From: Stenotrophomonas sp. ZAC14D1_NAIMI4_1
GTDB lineage: Bacteria > Pseudomonadota > Gammaproteobacteria > Xanthomonadales > Xanthomonadaceae
Assembly (NCBI RefSeq): GCF_003086775.1
Contig: NZ_CP026001.1
Coordinates: 2,320,407 to 2,384,406, forward strand
Direction of reading: 5' to 3'
Length of the DNA stretch: 64,000 nucleotides
The translations under genes and the position numbers were made by a program. Positions 38,773-47,400 of the stretch are shown one piece after another. A model generated the notes under the pieces. It had not been told where the DNA came from. It was given only the letters and a program-made list of their open reading frames with translations, and did no database searches. Numbering within the stretch: position 1 is the stretch's first letter; each line of letters starts with the position of its first letter.

Positions 38773-38802
38773 ATGCACCAGATCGCCGAGACCGAACGCT
38801 AG
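38773..38802 (+). CDS. Candidate 9-residue leader peptide MHQIAETER
   Basis: ATG to TAG, ten codons, with a near-perfect AAGGAG eight bases upstream. The strength of the ribosome site for such a short frame, 65 bases before the EF-G-paralogue start, suggests a translated leader. The stop codon is at the base of a GC-rich stem (38802-38835). Confidence 0.5.
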   Translation: MHQIAETER

Positions 38803-38835
38803 CCGCGCGCCCTGTCGCCAACCGGGGTGCGCGGC
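38802..38835 (+). promoter_or_regulatory. GC-rich hairpin between leader ORF and EF-G paralogue
   Basis: GCCGCGC (38802-38808) and GCGCGGC (38829-38835) pair, with GGGG/CCCC alternatives nearby. Translation of the nine-codon ORF would place a ribosome at the left arm. Confidence 0.45.
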
Positions 38836-38866
38836 CCCTGAAGTTGGCTTTGCAGGAACCTCTCTC

Positions 38867-40903
38867 ATGAACACCCAAGTCCTTTCCCGTCGTCGCAACC
38901 TCGGCATCATTGCCCACATCGACGCCGGCAAAACCACGTTGACCGAACGCCTGCTGTGGAAAAGCGGCGAGATCCATCGCGTCGGCGAAGTACATGACGG
39001 CAACGCGACCACCGATTTCTCGGCGATCGAACGCGAACGCGGCATCACCATCGGCGCTGCGGCCGTGCAGGCGCAATGGGCGCCGCGCGACCTGCCACCG
39101 CATCGGCTGACCCTGATCGACACCCCCGGCCACATCGACTTCGCCATTGAAGTCGAGCGTTCGCTGCGCGTGCTCGACGGCGCCGTGGCCGTGTTCTCGG
39201 CCGTGGATGGCGTGCAGCCGCAGTCCGAAACCGTGTGGCGCCAGGCACGCCGGCATCGTGTGCCGCTCGTCGCTTTCGTCAACAAGATGGACCGCGTCGG
39301 CGCGTCGTTCGAGCGCGTGCTGGAGCAGCTGCAGGACAAGCTGCAGGCGCGACCGTGGGCGCTGGGCGTGCCGCTGGGCAGTGAAAGCGATTTCCATGGC
39401 TGGGTCGATCTGGTCGACGAACGCGTGCTGCGTTGGCAGGACGGCGCTGCGGCGTCCATCACCCCCTGGGGCGAGGACGAGCGCGGGCAATGGCAGGCGC
39501 AGCGGCAGGCGCTCATCGAGGCGGTAGCCGACCATGACGACGTGCTGGCCACGGCGTGGCTGGAAGGCGGCGTGATCGATGCGGCCATGCTGCGCGCGGC
39601 CATCCGTCGGGCCACGCTGGCGGGCGCCGGCGTGCCGGTGCTGGCGGGCGCAGCGTTCAAGGACAAGGGCATCGAAACGCTGTTGGACGCAGTGGTCGAT
39701 TACCTGCCGTCGCCGCTGGACCGCCCGGCCGTCACTGCCGAAGCGGAACAGGGCGAGGTGTCGCTGCCGCCGGATCCGGAAGGTCCGCTGGCGGGCCTGC
39801 TGTTCAAGATCACCCACCAGCAGCACGGTGCGCTGAGCTTCGTGCGCTTGTACTCGGGCAGCTTGAAGGTGGGTGACGCCATTGCCAGCTCGCAGCACCC
39901 GCAAGGGCGTCGCGTCAGCCGCCTGGTGCGCGTGCAGGCCGACCAGACCCACGACATCGAACAGGCCGTGGCCGGTGACATTGTCGCGGTGCTGGGCTGG
40001 AAGGATGCCGTCAGCGGTGAAACGCTGAGCGGGCGAGGGCAGCCGTTGCGCCTGGAAAGCATCCAGTCGCAGGCGCCGGTGCTGGCCTGGCGGCTGGAGC
40101 CGGCACGCGCGGCCGACCTGATCCGCATGGCGCAGGGCCTGGCCAGCCTGGCCCAGGAAGACCCGTCGTTCAAGGTGGAAACCGAGCGCGACAGTGGTGA
40201 AACCCTGGTCTGGGGCATGGGCGAGCTGCACCTGGAGGTGATGGTCGAGCGCCTGCGCAGCGAGTGGAAGGTCGACGTCGGCGTTGGCGCGCCGCGCGTG
40301 GCCTACCAGGAAACGCCGTTGCGCGCGGTGTCCGGTGCGGTTGGCCGGGTGTCCAAGCAGAACGGCGGCCAGGGCCAGTTTGCCCATGTGGTGCTGGACG
40401 TGGTGCCGCGCGAGGACGACCAGGTCGTGTTCAACGACCGCATCGTCGGTGGCGTAGTGCCGCGCAGCTTCATCGCTGCGGTGGAAAAGGGTGTGCGTGC
40501 GGCGCTGACGACCGGGCCGCAGGGACATCCGGTGGTGGGCATCGAGGTAAGCCTGGTGGATGGGGAAACCCACGCCAAGGATTCCTCGGAAATGGCCTTC
40601 CACCGCGCCGGTGGTGAGGCGATCAAGGCAGCGCTGGCGGCGGGCGGCACGCAGCTGCTGGAGCCGGTGATGGCAGTAACGGTGCATTCGCCGTCGGCCT
40701 CGGTGGGTGATGTGGTGGGCGACCTCAACCGTCGCCATGGCCGCATCGCGCGCATCGACGACCAGGACGGTCGCGCCGAAGTCAGTGGTTTTGCACCGCT
40801 GGCCAACCTGGTGGGTTACACCACCTCGCTGCGCTCGCTCAGCCAGGGCCGCGCCAGCAGCGAAGCACACCTGCACGGCTACGAGCCCGTGCGCGCTGCA
40901 TGA
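38867..40903 (+). CDS. EF-G paralogue (EF-G2 / FusA2-like translation GTPase)
   Basis: 678 residues. The GTPase motifs are complete: AHIDAGKTT (16-24), RERGITI, DTPGH and NKMD. Domains II-V follow, with domain IV EF-G-like (KDSSEMAFHRAGGEAIKAAL) and domain V ending LRSLSQGRASSEAHLHGYEP. It is neither the main EF-G, which sits with rpsL/rpsG, nor clearly Tet(M)-like, although the G1 region resembles both. Such paralogues act in translocation or ribosome rescue and recycling under special conditions; the precise role is unknown. The ATG at 38867 has AGGA about ten bases upstream. The long leader with two short ORFs and a terminator suggests attenuation control. A strong terminator follows. Confidence 0.85.
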   Translation: MNTQVLSRRRNLGIIAHIDAGKTTLTERLLWKSGEIHRVGEVHDGNATTDFSAIERERGITIGAAAVQAQWAPRDLPPHRLTLIDTPGHIDFAIEVERSLRVLDGAVAVFSAVDGVQPQSETVWRQARRHRVPLVAFVNKMDRVGASFERVLEQLQDKLQARPWALGVPLGSESDFHGWVDLVDERVLRWQDGAAASITPWGEDERGQWQAQRQALIEAVADHDDVLATAWLEGGVIDAAMLRAAIRRATLAGAGVPVLAGAAFKDKGIETLLDAVVDYLPSPLDRPAVTAEAEQGEVSLPPDPEGPLAGLLFKITHQQHGALSFVRLYSGSLKVGDAIASSQHPQGRRVSRLVRVQADQTHDIEQAVAGDIVAVLGWKDAVSGETLSGRGQPLRLESIQSQAPVLAWRLEPARAADLIRMAQGLASLAQEDPSFKVETERDSGETLVWGMGELHLEVMVERLRSEWKVDVGVGAPRVAYQETPLRAVSGAVGRVSKQNGGQGQFAHVVLDVVPREDDQVVFNDRIVGGVVPRSFIAAVEKGVRAALTTGPQGHPVVGIEVSLVDGETHAKDSSEMAFHRAGGEAIKAALAAGGTQLLEPVMAVTVHSPSASVGDVVGDLNRRHGRIARIDDQDGRAEVSGFAPLANLVGYTTSLRSLSQGRASSEAHLHGYEPVRAA

Positions 40904-40914
40904 TGAGTAGAGCA

Positions 40915-40944
40915 GGGAGCCCGTTCGCGGGCTCCCTTTTTTTT
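40915..40944 (+). terminator. Rho-independent terminator after the EF-G paralogue
   Basis: GGGAGCCCG-TTCG-CGGGCTCCC followed by eight T. Confidence 0.93.
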
Positions 40945-40964
40945 CCTATGCAGGTGTCGTGCGC

Positions 40965-40987
40965 ATCCACGCACGGCGTGGATCTAC
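40965..40987 (-). repeat. SMAG palindrome
   Basis: ATCCACGCACGGCGTGGAT then CTAC, after the terminator. Confidence 0.85.
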
Positions 40988-41105
40988 AATAGGCACGCGG
41001 AATGGCGTCCTGCACTGCAACAAAACTGCAGAAAAAGCTGGATTAAAGTGATGCCTCACGATAAATTGCGCACCCCCAGTTGATTTGCCGCCGACCGCAC
41101 CCGCC

Positions 41106-41378
41106 ATGCGTGATGACAATGACCCCGGAACCCTGGAGCTGACCTTGCCGCGCAAGCGCGGCCGGCCGCCCAAGTTCGGGTACGCGATGAGCGATGCGCA
41201 GCGGGCTGCGCGCTACCGTGCGCGCAGGGCAGGGCAGGCCAACCACGCCGATGTCCGCTCGTGCAGCGACATGGTGCTGCTGGACAAGATCCGCGCGGCG
41301 GTCAGCGCCCGCGACACTGAACTGGCCGGTTTCCTGGTCCATGTGCTGTGGCAGCGCTATCCGCTGCAGCTGAAATAA
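41106..41378 (+). CDS. Small basic protein with AT-hook-like motif
   Basis: 90 residues from the ATG at 41106. It carries PRKRGRPPKFG, an AT-hook-like core, followed by MSDAQRAARYRARRAGQ, a basic helix often seen in small proteobacterial DNA-associated proteins. The C-terminal half (LLDKIRAAVSARDTELAGFL) looks helical. A nucleoid or DNA-binding role is plausible but unproven. It precedes sapC by about 90 bases on the same strand. Confidence 0.7.
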   Translation: MRDDNDPGTLELTLPRKRGRPPKFGYAMSDAQRAARYRARRAGQANHADVRSCSDMVLLDKIRAAVSARDTELAGFLVHVLWQRYPLQLK

Positions 41379-41468
41379 ATCTTCGTCGGGGTGGCTCTTG
41401 TCACCCGGCTTGTTGATAATGCGGGGTTCAGGTTGTTCCCGCTGGCGCGCCCGGGATGGCAGGCGTGC

Positions 41469-42245
41469 ATGTTCGACATGGCTTTGACGATGACCACCAC
41501 CAGCGACACCACCACCGAAGCTGCACCGAGCGGCGCACCCCTGTTCTACACCCGTCCGGTGCCGCTGCAGGCCGACCGGCACGCTGACGTGCGCATCCTG
41601 CCGGGCAAGCTGGAGTTCGCTGCCAGCAGCAACTCGATTCCGCTGGTGCTCGGCGAATTCTCGCTGGCACTGCACCATTTCCCGATTCTGTTCGCTGGCC
41701 CGACCGCCGTGCCGATGGCAGCCGTGGGCGTGACCACCGACAACCTGTTCATCACCGATGGGCTGTGGGCGGACGACACCTACATCCCGGCCTACCTGCG
41801 CCGCCATCCCTTCATCTTCATCGATACGGGCGAGGGCAACGACTTCCTGCTGGGTATCGATGAAGACAGCCCGCGCATTGCGCGTGGTGGCGATGAAGGC
41901 CAGCCGCTGTTCGTGGACGGCAAGGCTGCCGACATCGTGCAGCAGGCCCTGGATTTCTGTGGCCAGTACACCCGCGAGCACGCGCAGACCCAGACCTTCT
42001 CCAAGGCACTGCTGGACGCCGACCTGCTGGTCGAGCGCAACGCCACCATCCGCCTGCCCGATGGCCGTGAGTTCAACCTCAACGGCTTCTTCGTGGTGGA
42101 CGTGGAGAAGTTCGTCGCACTGCCGGAAGCCACGGTGGTTGAGTGGCACCGCAGCGGCTGGCTGGCGCTGATCCACCAGCACCTGATGTCGCTGGGTCGC
42201 TTCAACGATCTGACCCGCCGCCAGGCCGAGCGCGACGCCGCCTGA
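41469..42245 (+). CDS. SapC family protein
   Basis: 258 residues from the ATG at 41469; ATG 41478 or 41490 are possible. The family name comes from a Campylobacter S-layer-associated protein; in proteobacteria its role is unclear. Recognisable segments are ADRHADVRILPG, IPLVLGEFSLALHHFPILF, GLWADDTYIPAYLRRHPFIF and LNGFFVVDVEKFVALPEATV. No signal peptide. It stands alone here; in other genomes it often sits near TonB receptors and tryptophan halogenases, which are absent. Confidence 0.85.
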   Translation: MFDMALTMTTTSDTTTEAAPSGAPLFYTRPVPLQADRHADVRILPGKLEFAASSNSIPLVLGEFSLALHHFPILFAGPTAVPMAAVGVTTDNLFITDGLWADDTYIPAYLRRHPFIFIDTGEGNDFLLGIDEDSPRIARGGDEGQPLFVDGKAADIVQQALDFCGQYTREHAQTQTFSKALLDADLLVERNATIRLPDGREFNLNGFFVVDVEKFVALPEATVVEWHRSGWLALIHQHLMSLGRFNDLTRRQAERDAA

Positions 42246-42256
42246 GTTGGTCCTCT

Positions 42257-42281
42257 GGCGCGGCGGCCCGTCTGCCGCGCC
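42257..42281 (+). terminator. Hairpin after sapC
   Basis: GGCGCGGC and GCCGCGCC arms, an eight-base stem, directly after the stop. No T tract follows, so termination strength is uncertain. Confidence 0.5.
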
Positions 42282-42609
42282 GGATAGTGCTTCCGCACCG
42301 TCGCGCATCCACGTGGTGCGCGGCGATCCTGATGGCGCAGGGCGTGTGTTGTGCCGCCTGGCCACTCAAGCAAATACGCATCGGCTGCGATTCCCGGGCC
42401 GGCAGCGTGCTGGGCGATGCCTGGCACAGCGGCAAACGGATCTGTACGGATTTTGCGATCATCGCCAAGCGCGCTGGCGTTGGCGATGCGGCGTGGGCGT
42501 TGAATTCTGATGGCCAAGGCCCTGGCTGGGCGCTCAGATTTCAAGAGATTTCCACCCATTAACGTGACGCATCACGGTCGAGCGACTGGAAGGCTCACGA
42601 GGAGGCAGC
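42282..42609. other. Intergenic stretch without recognisable gene
   Basis: About 330 bases between sapC and the secreted-protein gene. Several open frames cross it, but none has a ribosome site plus recognisable sequence. The end carries GAGGAGG for the next gene. Confidence 0.4.
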
Positions 42610-42990
42610 ATGTCTGTTCCAATCCGTTGGTGCGTGGCGGCGTGTGTGCTGGTGCTTGCGAATGGCTGGGGTGTGCCCGGGCGTGCCCAGGAAGCGTCGG
42701 CTGAAGATCAGGTCGAGGCAGCCGGCGTCATGGAGATCATCCCGGGTGGCCGAACGCTGGGATCCATCCGGCTGGATGACGGGCGTTGCTTTGATCTGGC
42801 GTTGCCTGGGGACGTGTTGAAGCAGCCGCGACGTTGGGACGGAAAGCGCGTCGGTGTTCGCGGTCCGCTGATGTACCGGCCACAGGGTGTCATCGAAGGG
42901 GTGATGTGGTTCGACATCAAGGACCGGAAGGTCGAGGGGTTCGGATGCTCGGAGAACATCATCTATGTGGAGGGGATCAGGAGGTTGTAG
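42610..42990 (+). CDS. Secreted protein of unknown function (126 aa)
   Basis: ATG at 42610 with GAGGAGG directly upstream. The signal peptide (SVPIRWCVAACVLVLANGWG) is cleaved near GRAQ/EA. The mature part has two Cys (GRCFDLALP and GFGCSENIIY) and a beta-rich pattern (GSIRLDDGRC, WDGKRVGVRGPLMY), resembling a small OB-fold domain. No family name assigned. It is the last core-like gene before base composition drops. Confidence 0.7.
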   Translation: MSVPIRWCVAACVLVLANGWGVPGRAQEASAEDQVEAAGVMEIIPGGRTLGSIRLDDGRCFDLALPGDVLKQPRRWDGKRVGVRGPLMYRPQGVIEGVMWFDIKDRKVEGFGCSENIIYVEGIRRL

Positions 42991-43314
42991 ATCCTGGTTG
43001 GGGCTAAGTTCGCTGGAACATAATATACATTATGCGAAATACGGTTTGGCCGCGTTCGAGAGTTGTTTTCAGAAGAAGGTGCCATCCTCGCAACAACCCC
43101 GAATCCTGTTCATCAGCAGGCAATTTTGCCCAGATGGCGTAGAGATTGTGGTTCGCTTAGCTCGCGCAGCGAAGATAGTGAATCCGTCATCGCAAAGCAG
43201 ACAAGCTGGAGCATCGTCAATAATCAATAAAAAGCCCGTCTTGCTCTATCTGTGGAGCAAAAGGGTGCGGGAAGACTTGGTGCGAATGCCGCACCAAGTC
43301 CGGAAACACTCGAG
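42991..43314. other. AT-richer island boundary region
   Basis: Composition changes abruptly after 43000 (CATAATATACATTATGCGAAAT). No convincing gene. A perfect hairpin GACTTGGTGC-GAATGCC-GCACCAAGTC lies at 43274-43300, just past the stop of the minus-strand Cas2/SinR-like gene, and may end its transcript. Confidence 0.5.
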
Positions 43315-43596
43315 TTACAGGCGTTGAGCGATCCAAGTAGCAGTAGCAGGTCTCATGAATCCGCTGTAGCTGCCATTAGCAAGCCTTGCTACAAAGATGG
43401 CATCGTTGGCGTCGATCCTCAGCTTCAAGTCTTCGCACAACGCGTCTGCGGATAGATTGGTTGATATCCACCTGACAGTCTCCAGGTTCGGATCCGCAGT
43501 GTTGTCATGCCGGTTTAGGTGGTTGAGAAACGCGGTTCTCTTCGAGGCGTAGTTCACTTCCCGGTTCAGATTCCAGGTGACAACGTAGACAGCCAT
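43315..43596 (-). CDS. Small Cas2/SinR-like ferredoxin-fold protein
   Basis: 93 residues. The start MAVYVVTWNLNREVNYASKR and the later helix-strand pattern (LSADALCEDLKLRIDANDAI, FVARLANGSYSGF) resemble the SinR/VapD/Cas2-like single-domain proteins. The family may bind nucleic acid or act as a ribonuclease, but many members are untested. No cas1, repeats or spacers are near, so this is not a CRISPR adaptation gene. Base composition is lower in GC than the core. It lies next to a decayed integrase at the island edge. Confidence 0.5.
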   Translation of the reverse strand: MAVYVVTWNLNREVNYASKRTAFLNHLNRHDNTADPNLETVRWISTNLSADALCEDLKLRIDANDAIFVARLANGSYSGFMRPATATWIAQRL

Positions 43597-43646
43597 TTCG
43601 ATCCTTCGAGTGGGACACCAATCGTGCCCTAGAAAGCTTATAAAAT

Positions 43647-44403
43647 GTGACGCGTGTCACGCAATGCCTGCATCAAGCCGGCAATCCGCACCGTGCTCAG
43701 TGTCGCGGCGTGGCTGCGGCAAGCGCGGCCCGCACCCATGCAAGAAGGAAGACTGCGATGCCCCTAGCCGAGCTGGAGGCCATGTTGGCGACCTGCGACG
43801 ACAGTCTGGAACGGATTCGGGACCGTGCCCTGCTCTGCTTCGGGTTCGCTAGTGACGGCCGTCGGCGCAACGAGAACGCCGCTGCGGACCTTCACGACCG
43901 GCCCCGGATTTGCGAGGCGGGCAGTATCTACCGGCTGGAGCACAGCAAGAGCCGGCAGGCCGGGGTAACGGCCGCCTCGACCCCGGAAAAGCCGGTGCTT
44001 GACAGGGCCGCCCTCGCCCTTCAGGACTGGTTGGATACATCAGGCCTCCCCGTGGGAGCAATCTTCCGGGGGCTGAGGAAACAGCGGGTCTGGCCTGCCC
44101 TGTCCCTCGGCTGCCGCGGGTGAGATCGTGCAGCGGCGGGCGCGATTGGCCGGACTGGAGGGAAATTTCGGCGGGCACACCCTCTGGTCGGGGTTCGTGA
44201 CCGAGGCCAGCCGCCAAGAGGATTCCCTGCCGGCGATCATGCAGTTGACCGAGCATCGGGCGGCATCGAGCGTGATCGGATATGTCCAAACTGGAGGTGC
44301 GTTCGCGAACCCCGCCGCTCGATTGCTTGAAGCTGCTAGTGGCTACTGTGCCGCAGCTGGCCTAAGTACCTGCGGCGGCCATCGCGTTGGAGTGCCTGTT
44401 TGA
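43647..44403 (+). pseudogene. Decayed site-specific tyrosine recombinase
   Basis: The first piece reads RTHARRKTAMPLAELEAMLA then DDSLERIRDRALLCFGFASD, RLEHSKSRQAGVTAASTPEK and LRKQRVWPALS, typical of phage-type integrases. It stops at 44121-44123. The continuation in another frame reads GEIVQRRARLAGLEGNFGGH and SVIGYVQTG. The frameshift lies at about 44105-44125. The box normally HxLRSGF reads HTLWSGF, so a catalytic Arg is lost as well, and the N-terminal core-binding domain is missing. The gene is dead twice over. It probably once mobilised this island. Confidence 0.8.
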
Positions 44404-44422
44404 CCTACTCATTGATCTGCTC

Positions 44423-47400
44423 TCAGAACCTGCTCTCGTGAATAGCGTTAGCAAGCCCCGGATAGGGTGTGACCTCGAGCGTGGGCGTGATACGAACTAC
44501 AAGGGTGGTATGCCAGTATCGGGATCTGCGAACACCCCGGCCCGGATCGCTGCGTCGCAAGCGAATCACGCAAATTAAATCGCACGCTTTTGCGCTCAGA
44601 AAGTCTTGGAGGAAGCTGGATCGGCAGATTGCCTGGTCTCCAGTTGAGCCTTGGCCTTCATGCCCATCAGCATACTGGCACCACGCCTCGACGCGGAAGA
44701 CGGGCGCGCCAGAGCGGTCCAGCCACTCACGGCCGAAAGGATCGCTCTGAGTCAGGCCGCCGAAATTGATGGCTTCTGTCGTCAACCGGATCCGCTCAGC
44801 AGCGCCCAAGACGCCAAACACGTCGGTCTGGTCGATGCCAGCCCGCGCATGGGTGATAACCAGCCATGGGTGAAACGGTGCCTTAAATTTCAGCCAGCGA
44901 GGATCGCTTTCTTCGTGTTCATCTAGCGCTGGAGCGTCGATCTGGAACGCGTCCTGGGCTGCGACGTCCTTGGCGACGCTGTCGCCCTGCTCGGAGGGCA
45001 CCATCGACGAGCGCACATGAACCTCGACGCCGTCCATCGAGTGCCAGTCCCCTTTTACAACCAGCCACTCTCCAACCGCGTCTCCTATGCCCAACAGCGA
45101 ACAGAGCTTGCTCGTGTCGGCAGTGAGCTCAACTCCTTGATTAGACGCTTGGCGCAGGTTGAGGCGGGTCGTCGACCCGCGCCAGTCGGTACCGTCGGCC
45201 AACCACAGGCCGTCATCGCGGGTGAGCACCTGTTCGCTCAACCACTCCTGCCATGGCTGATTCCCACGGTAGGTGGACACGGCCACTGGAAAATCGTGCA
45301 GAAACTGCCCGGCGACGGAATACAGGCCATGCCAGCACAAATACTCACCGTAATGGTGCTGTGCTTCGGACATCTCACCGTGGCTGCTCCTGCGTGAATC
45401 CAAGCGACCACCCAAGTCATACATGTTAGTGACGCCCGGCGCACGCTGGTGCACCCACAAGCTGAGAGCATCGCGCGTCAACCAGCGTTCGCGATCAAAG
45501 AGAGAAGCGACCTCCGATACTTGGTTTTTGTCGAAGTCGTATTCCAGACCGACGTGCCACGCTGGCTCCGGAGACTCCTTCGGTCGAGAGTCATAGAACG
45601 ACGTTGTCCCGCGTTGGCGCGCGACCATCGGGTATGCGGACTGGTTCACGCGACTCAGCTTGGCTTGCGCCGCCTTGGACAATTCAATAGCCCCGCCTCG
45701 GTGACAAGCCAGGAGTGCCTCCTTTGCGAAGTGCTGGCGCAACACATGTGGATCAGCCTGATCGAATGCGATGTGTTCCAATAGCTCACGATGCCGGGCG
45801 ACGGCGTTTGGTGCCTCTAGCGCTGCGCGAGCCATCGCGATCAGTAACCACAGCTGCGAGTGAAGATAGAAAAACGGTAGCTCTTCAGCGCCGAAGGCGC
45901 CAGCGGTCTTGTCATGGTAGCGTGCAACCACCCGGTGCAAAACATCTGTTCGGCCAAGCCGCACGGCGGATCGCAGGGCATGTGCAGACATCCAGCGTCG
46001 TTCGGCACGGGGCGAGCCCAGCCCGAACCAAATCAGTCCCGCGGCTATTTCTATCGGGTCGTCATTAGGGTAAAGGCCCGGACGCCACTCCCCATCGAGC
46101 ACCAATGGCGCGAGTTTGGCCGCGCCTCCGCGAAGAAGCCGAGCGAGCGCCGCCTGCGCCGCGCCGGGCTCCGCCCTTTTGCTGAAACTTGCCGCCACTC
46201 TGAGCCAGACAGCGGCGGGCACCTCGGCCTCTGGCCGAGAAAATTCCTTCAGCAGCGCCACGACCAACGTATGGTGCTCAACGCCGGTCAGCTCGGCAAG
46301 GCGATTGAGCTGGTACTGGGACAATTGTTCGAAGGAGACGAACTCAGATGGATTGGCGTGGATGATCCACGCGGCGCATTGTGGCCAGATACGGCCCACC
46401 GCGTCAGACGCACGCGACCACGCGGCCTTACATAGCTCTAGTTCGTGAAACTTGTCGTACAAATCGAGCTGCTCTTGCCGAGCAATGATCTCGACGTACC
46501 TAGTCATCCCTGAGAGCGGAACCTTGGCGCGCAGGGCTTCCAGGAAGTCTCGCTCCAGGCGCCGCCCCTGAAGCAACCCGTCCAGAGCTTCAAGCGTCTC
46601 CGCAATCCCCGCCTCGTCCAGTGGATCGAGCGAAGCTGCGCGGGCTTTGGCCACAGCGATCTGTTTGGCTTGCTCGGCGTCCCGATCTGATCGGTCGGGC
46701 ACGGAGGTCGGCGCTCGCCAGTTGTTGAGCGAGTTGAACTCCTTGGTAGCCACCGCCATTGCCTTTGCGGACTGCAGTAACTGTGATCGTTCGGCCGAAT
46801 CGCAGCCCAATGCCCGCTCCGCCAAGAGCCCGAGTGACTCGACAGTATCCGAACCATGCCCGCCCGGATGGCATTGTTGATAATGATGAATCAGCTCTGT
46901 CGCCAAGGTCGCTGTGACGCCTGCCGGATGCTGCAGGAGAGAATCTACGAGTTCGACGGTGCTACAGGTACGCAGTTCCGCTGGAGAGCTCACGCGCAGC
47001 ATGACCAAGGCCAGCGAGGGCTCTAGGTCGCCGATGTCGATCAACACCTTTAGGTACGGCAGCAACGTGTAGTCGAGCGAGATTCGTTCGCGATCCTCCC
47101 AGCGAGCCAGTCGCGCCAAGCCCTTGGGGCCGGCGGCCCGTGCCAACGCCCGGCCGTAGCCGCCCCAATCGAACTTGTGTTCCTCGCCTAGGTTCAGGTC
47201 ACAGATGTTCGAAAGGGTGTTGCTGTCGGCGTCATCCAAGCGTGTTTCACGCAGCGTCGACGCGAAATGCATCAACTCGCTGACAAACTGCCAGTCGCCT
47301 GAGCCTACCGCATCGACCTGTTCCAAGCCGCGATGGAAGTACTCGGTAGCATCGGCCGAGCTGGCTGGAACGATAGCCTTAGACAACCGCGCAAATGACG

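Noticed and set aside
38867..40903. Tetracycline-resistance ribosomal protection protein (Tet(M) type)
   Set aside because: Domain IV and the G2 region are EF-G-like, and the length and order fit an EF-G paralogue better.
42282..42562. A + strand frame after sapC ending RFQEISTH
   Set aside because: It begins inside sapC in another frame and lacks its own start signals. It might hide a small gene, but I could not support one.
42965..43327. A 120-codon + strand frame at the island edge
   Set aside because: Starts inside the preceding gene, has mixed low-complexity sequence, and runs through a hairpin opposite the Cas2/SinR-like gene.
43315..43596. CRISPR adaptation gene cas2
   Set aside because: No cas1, no repeats and no other cas gene; only the general fold resemblance remains.
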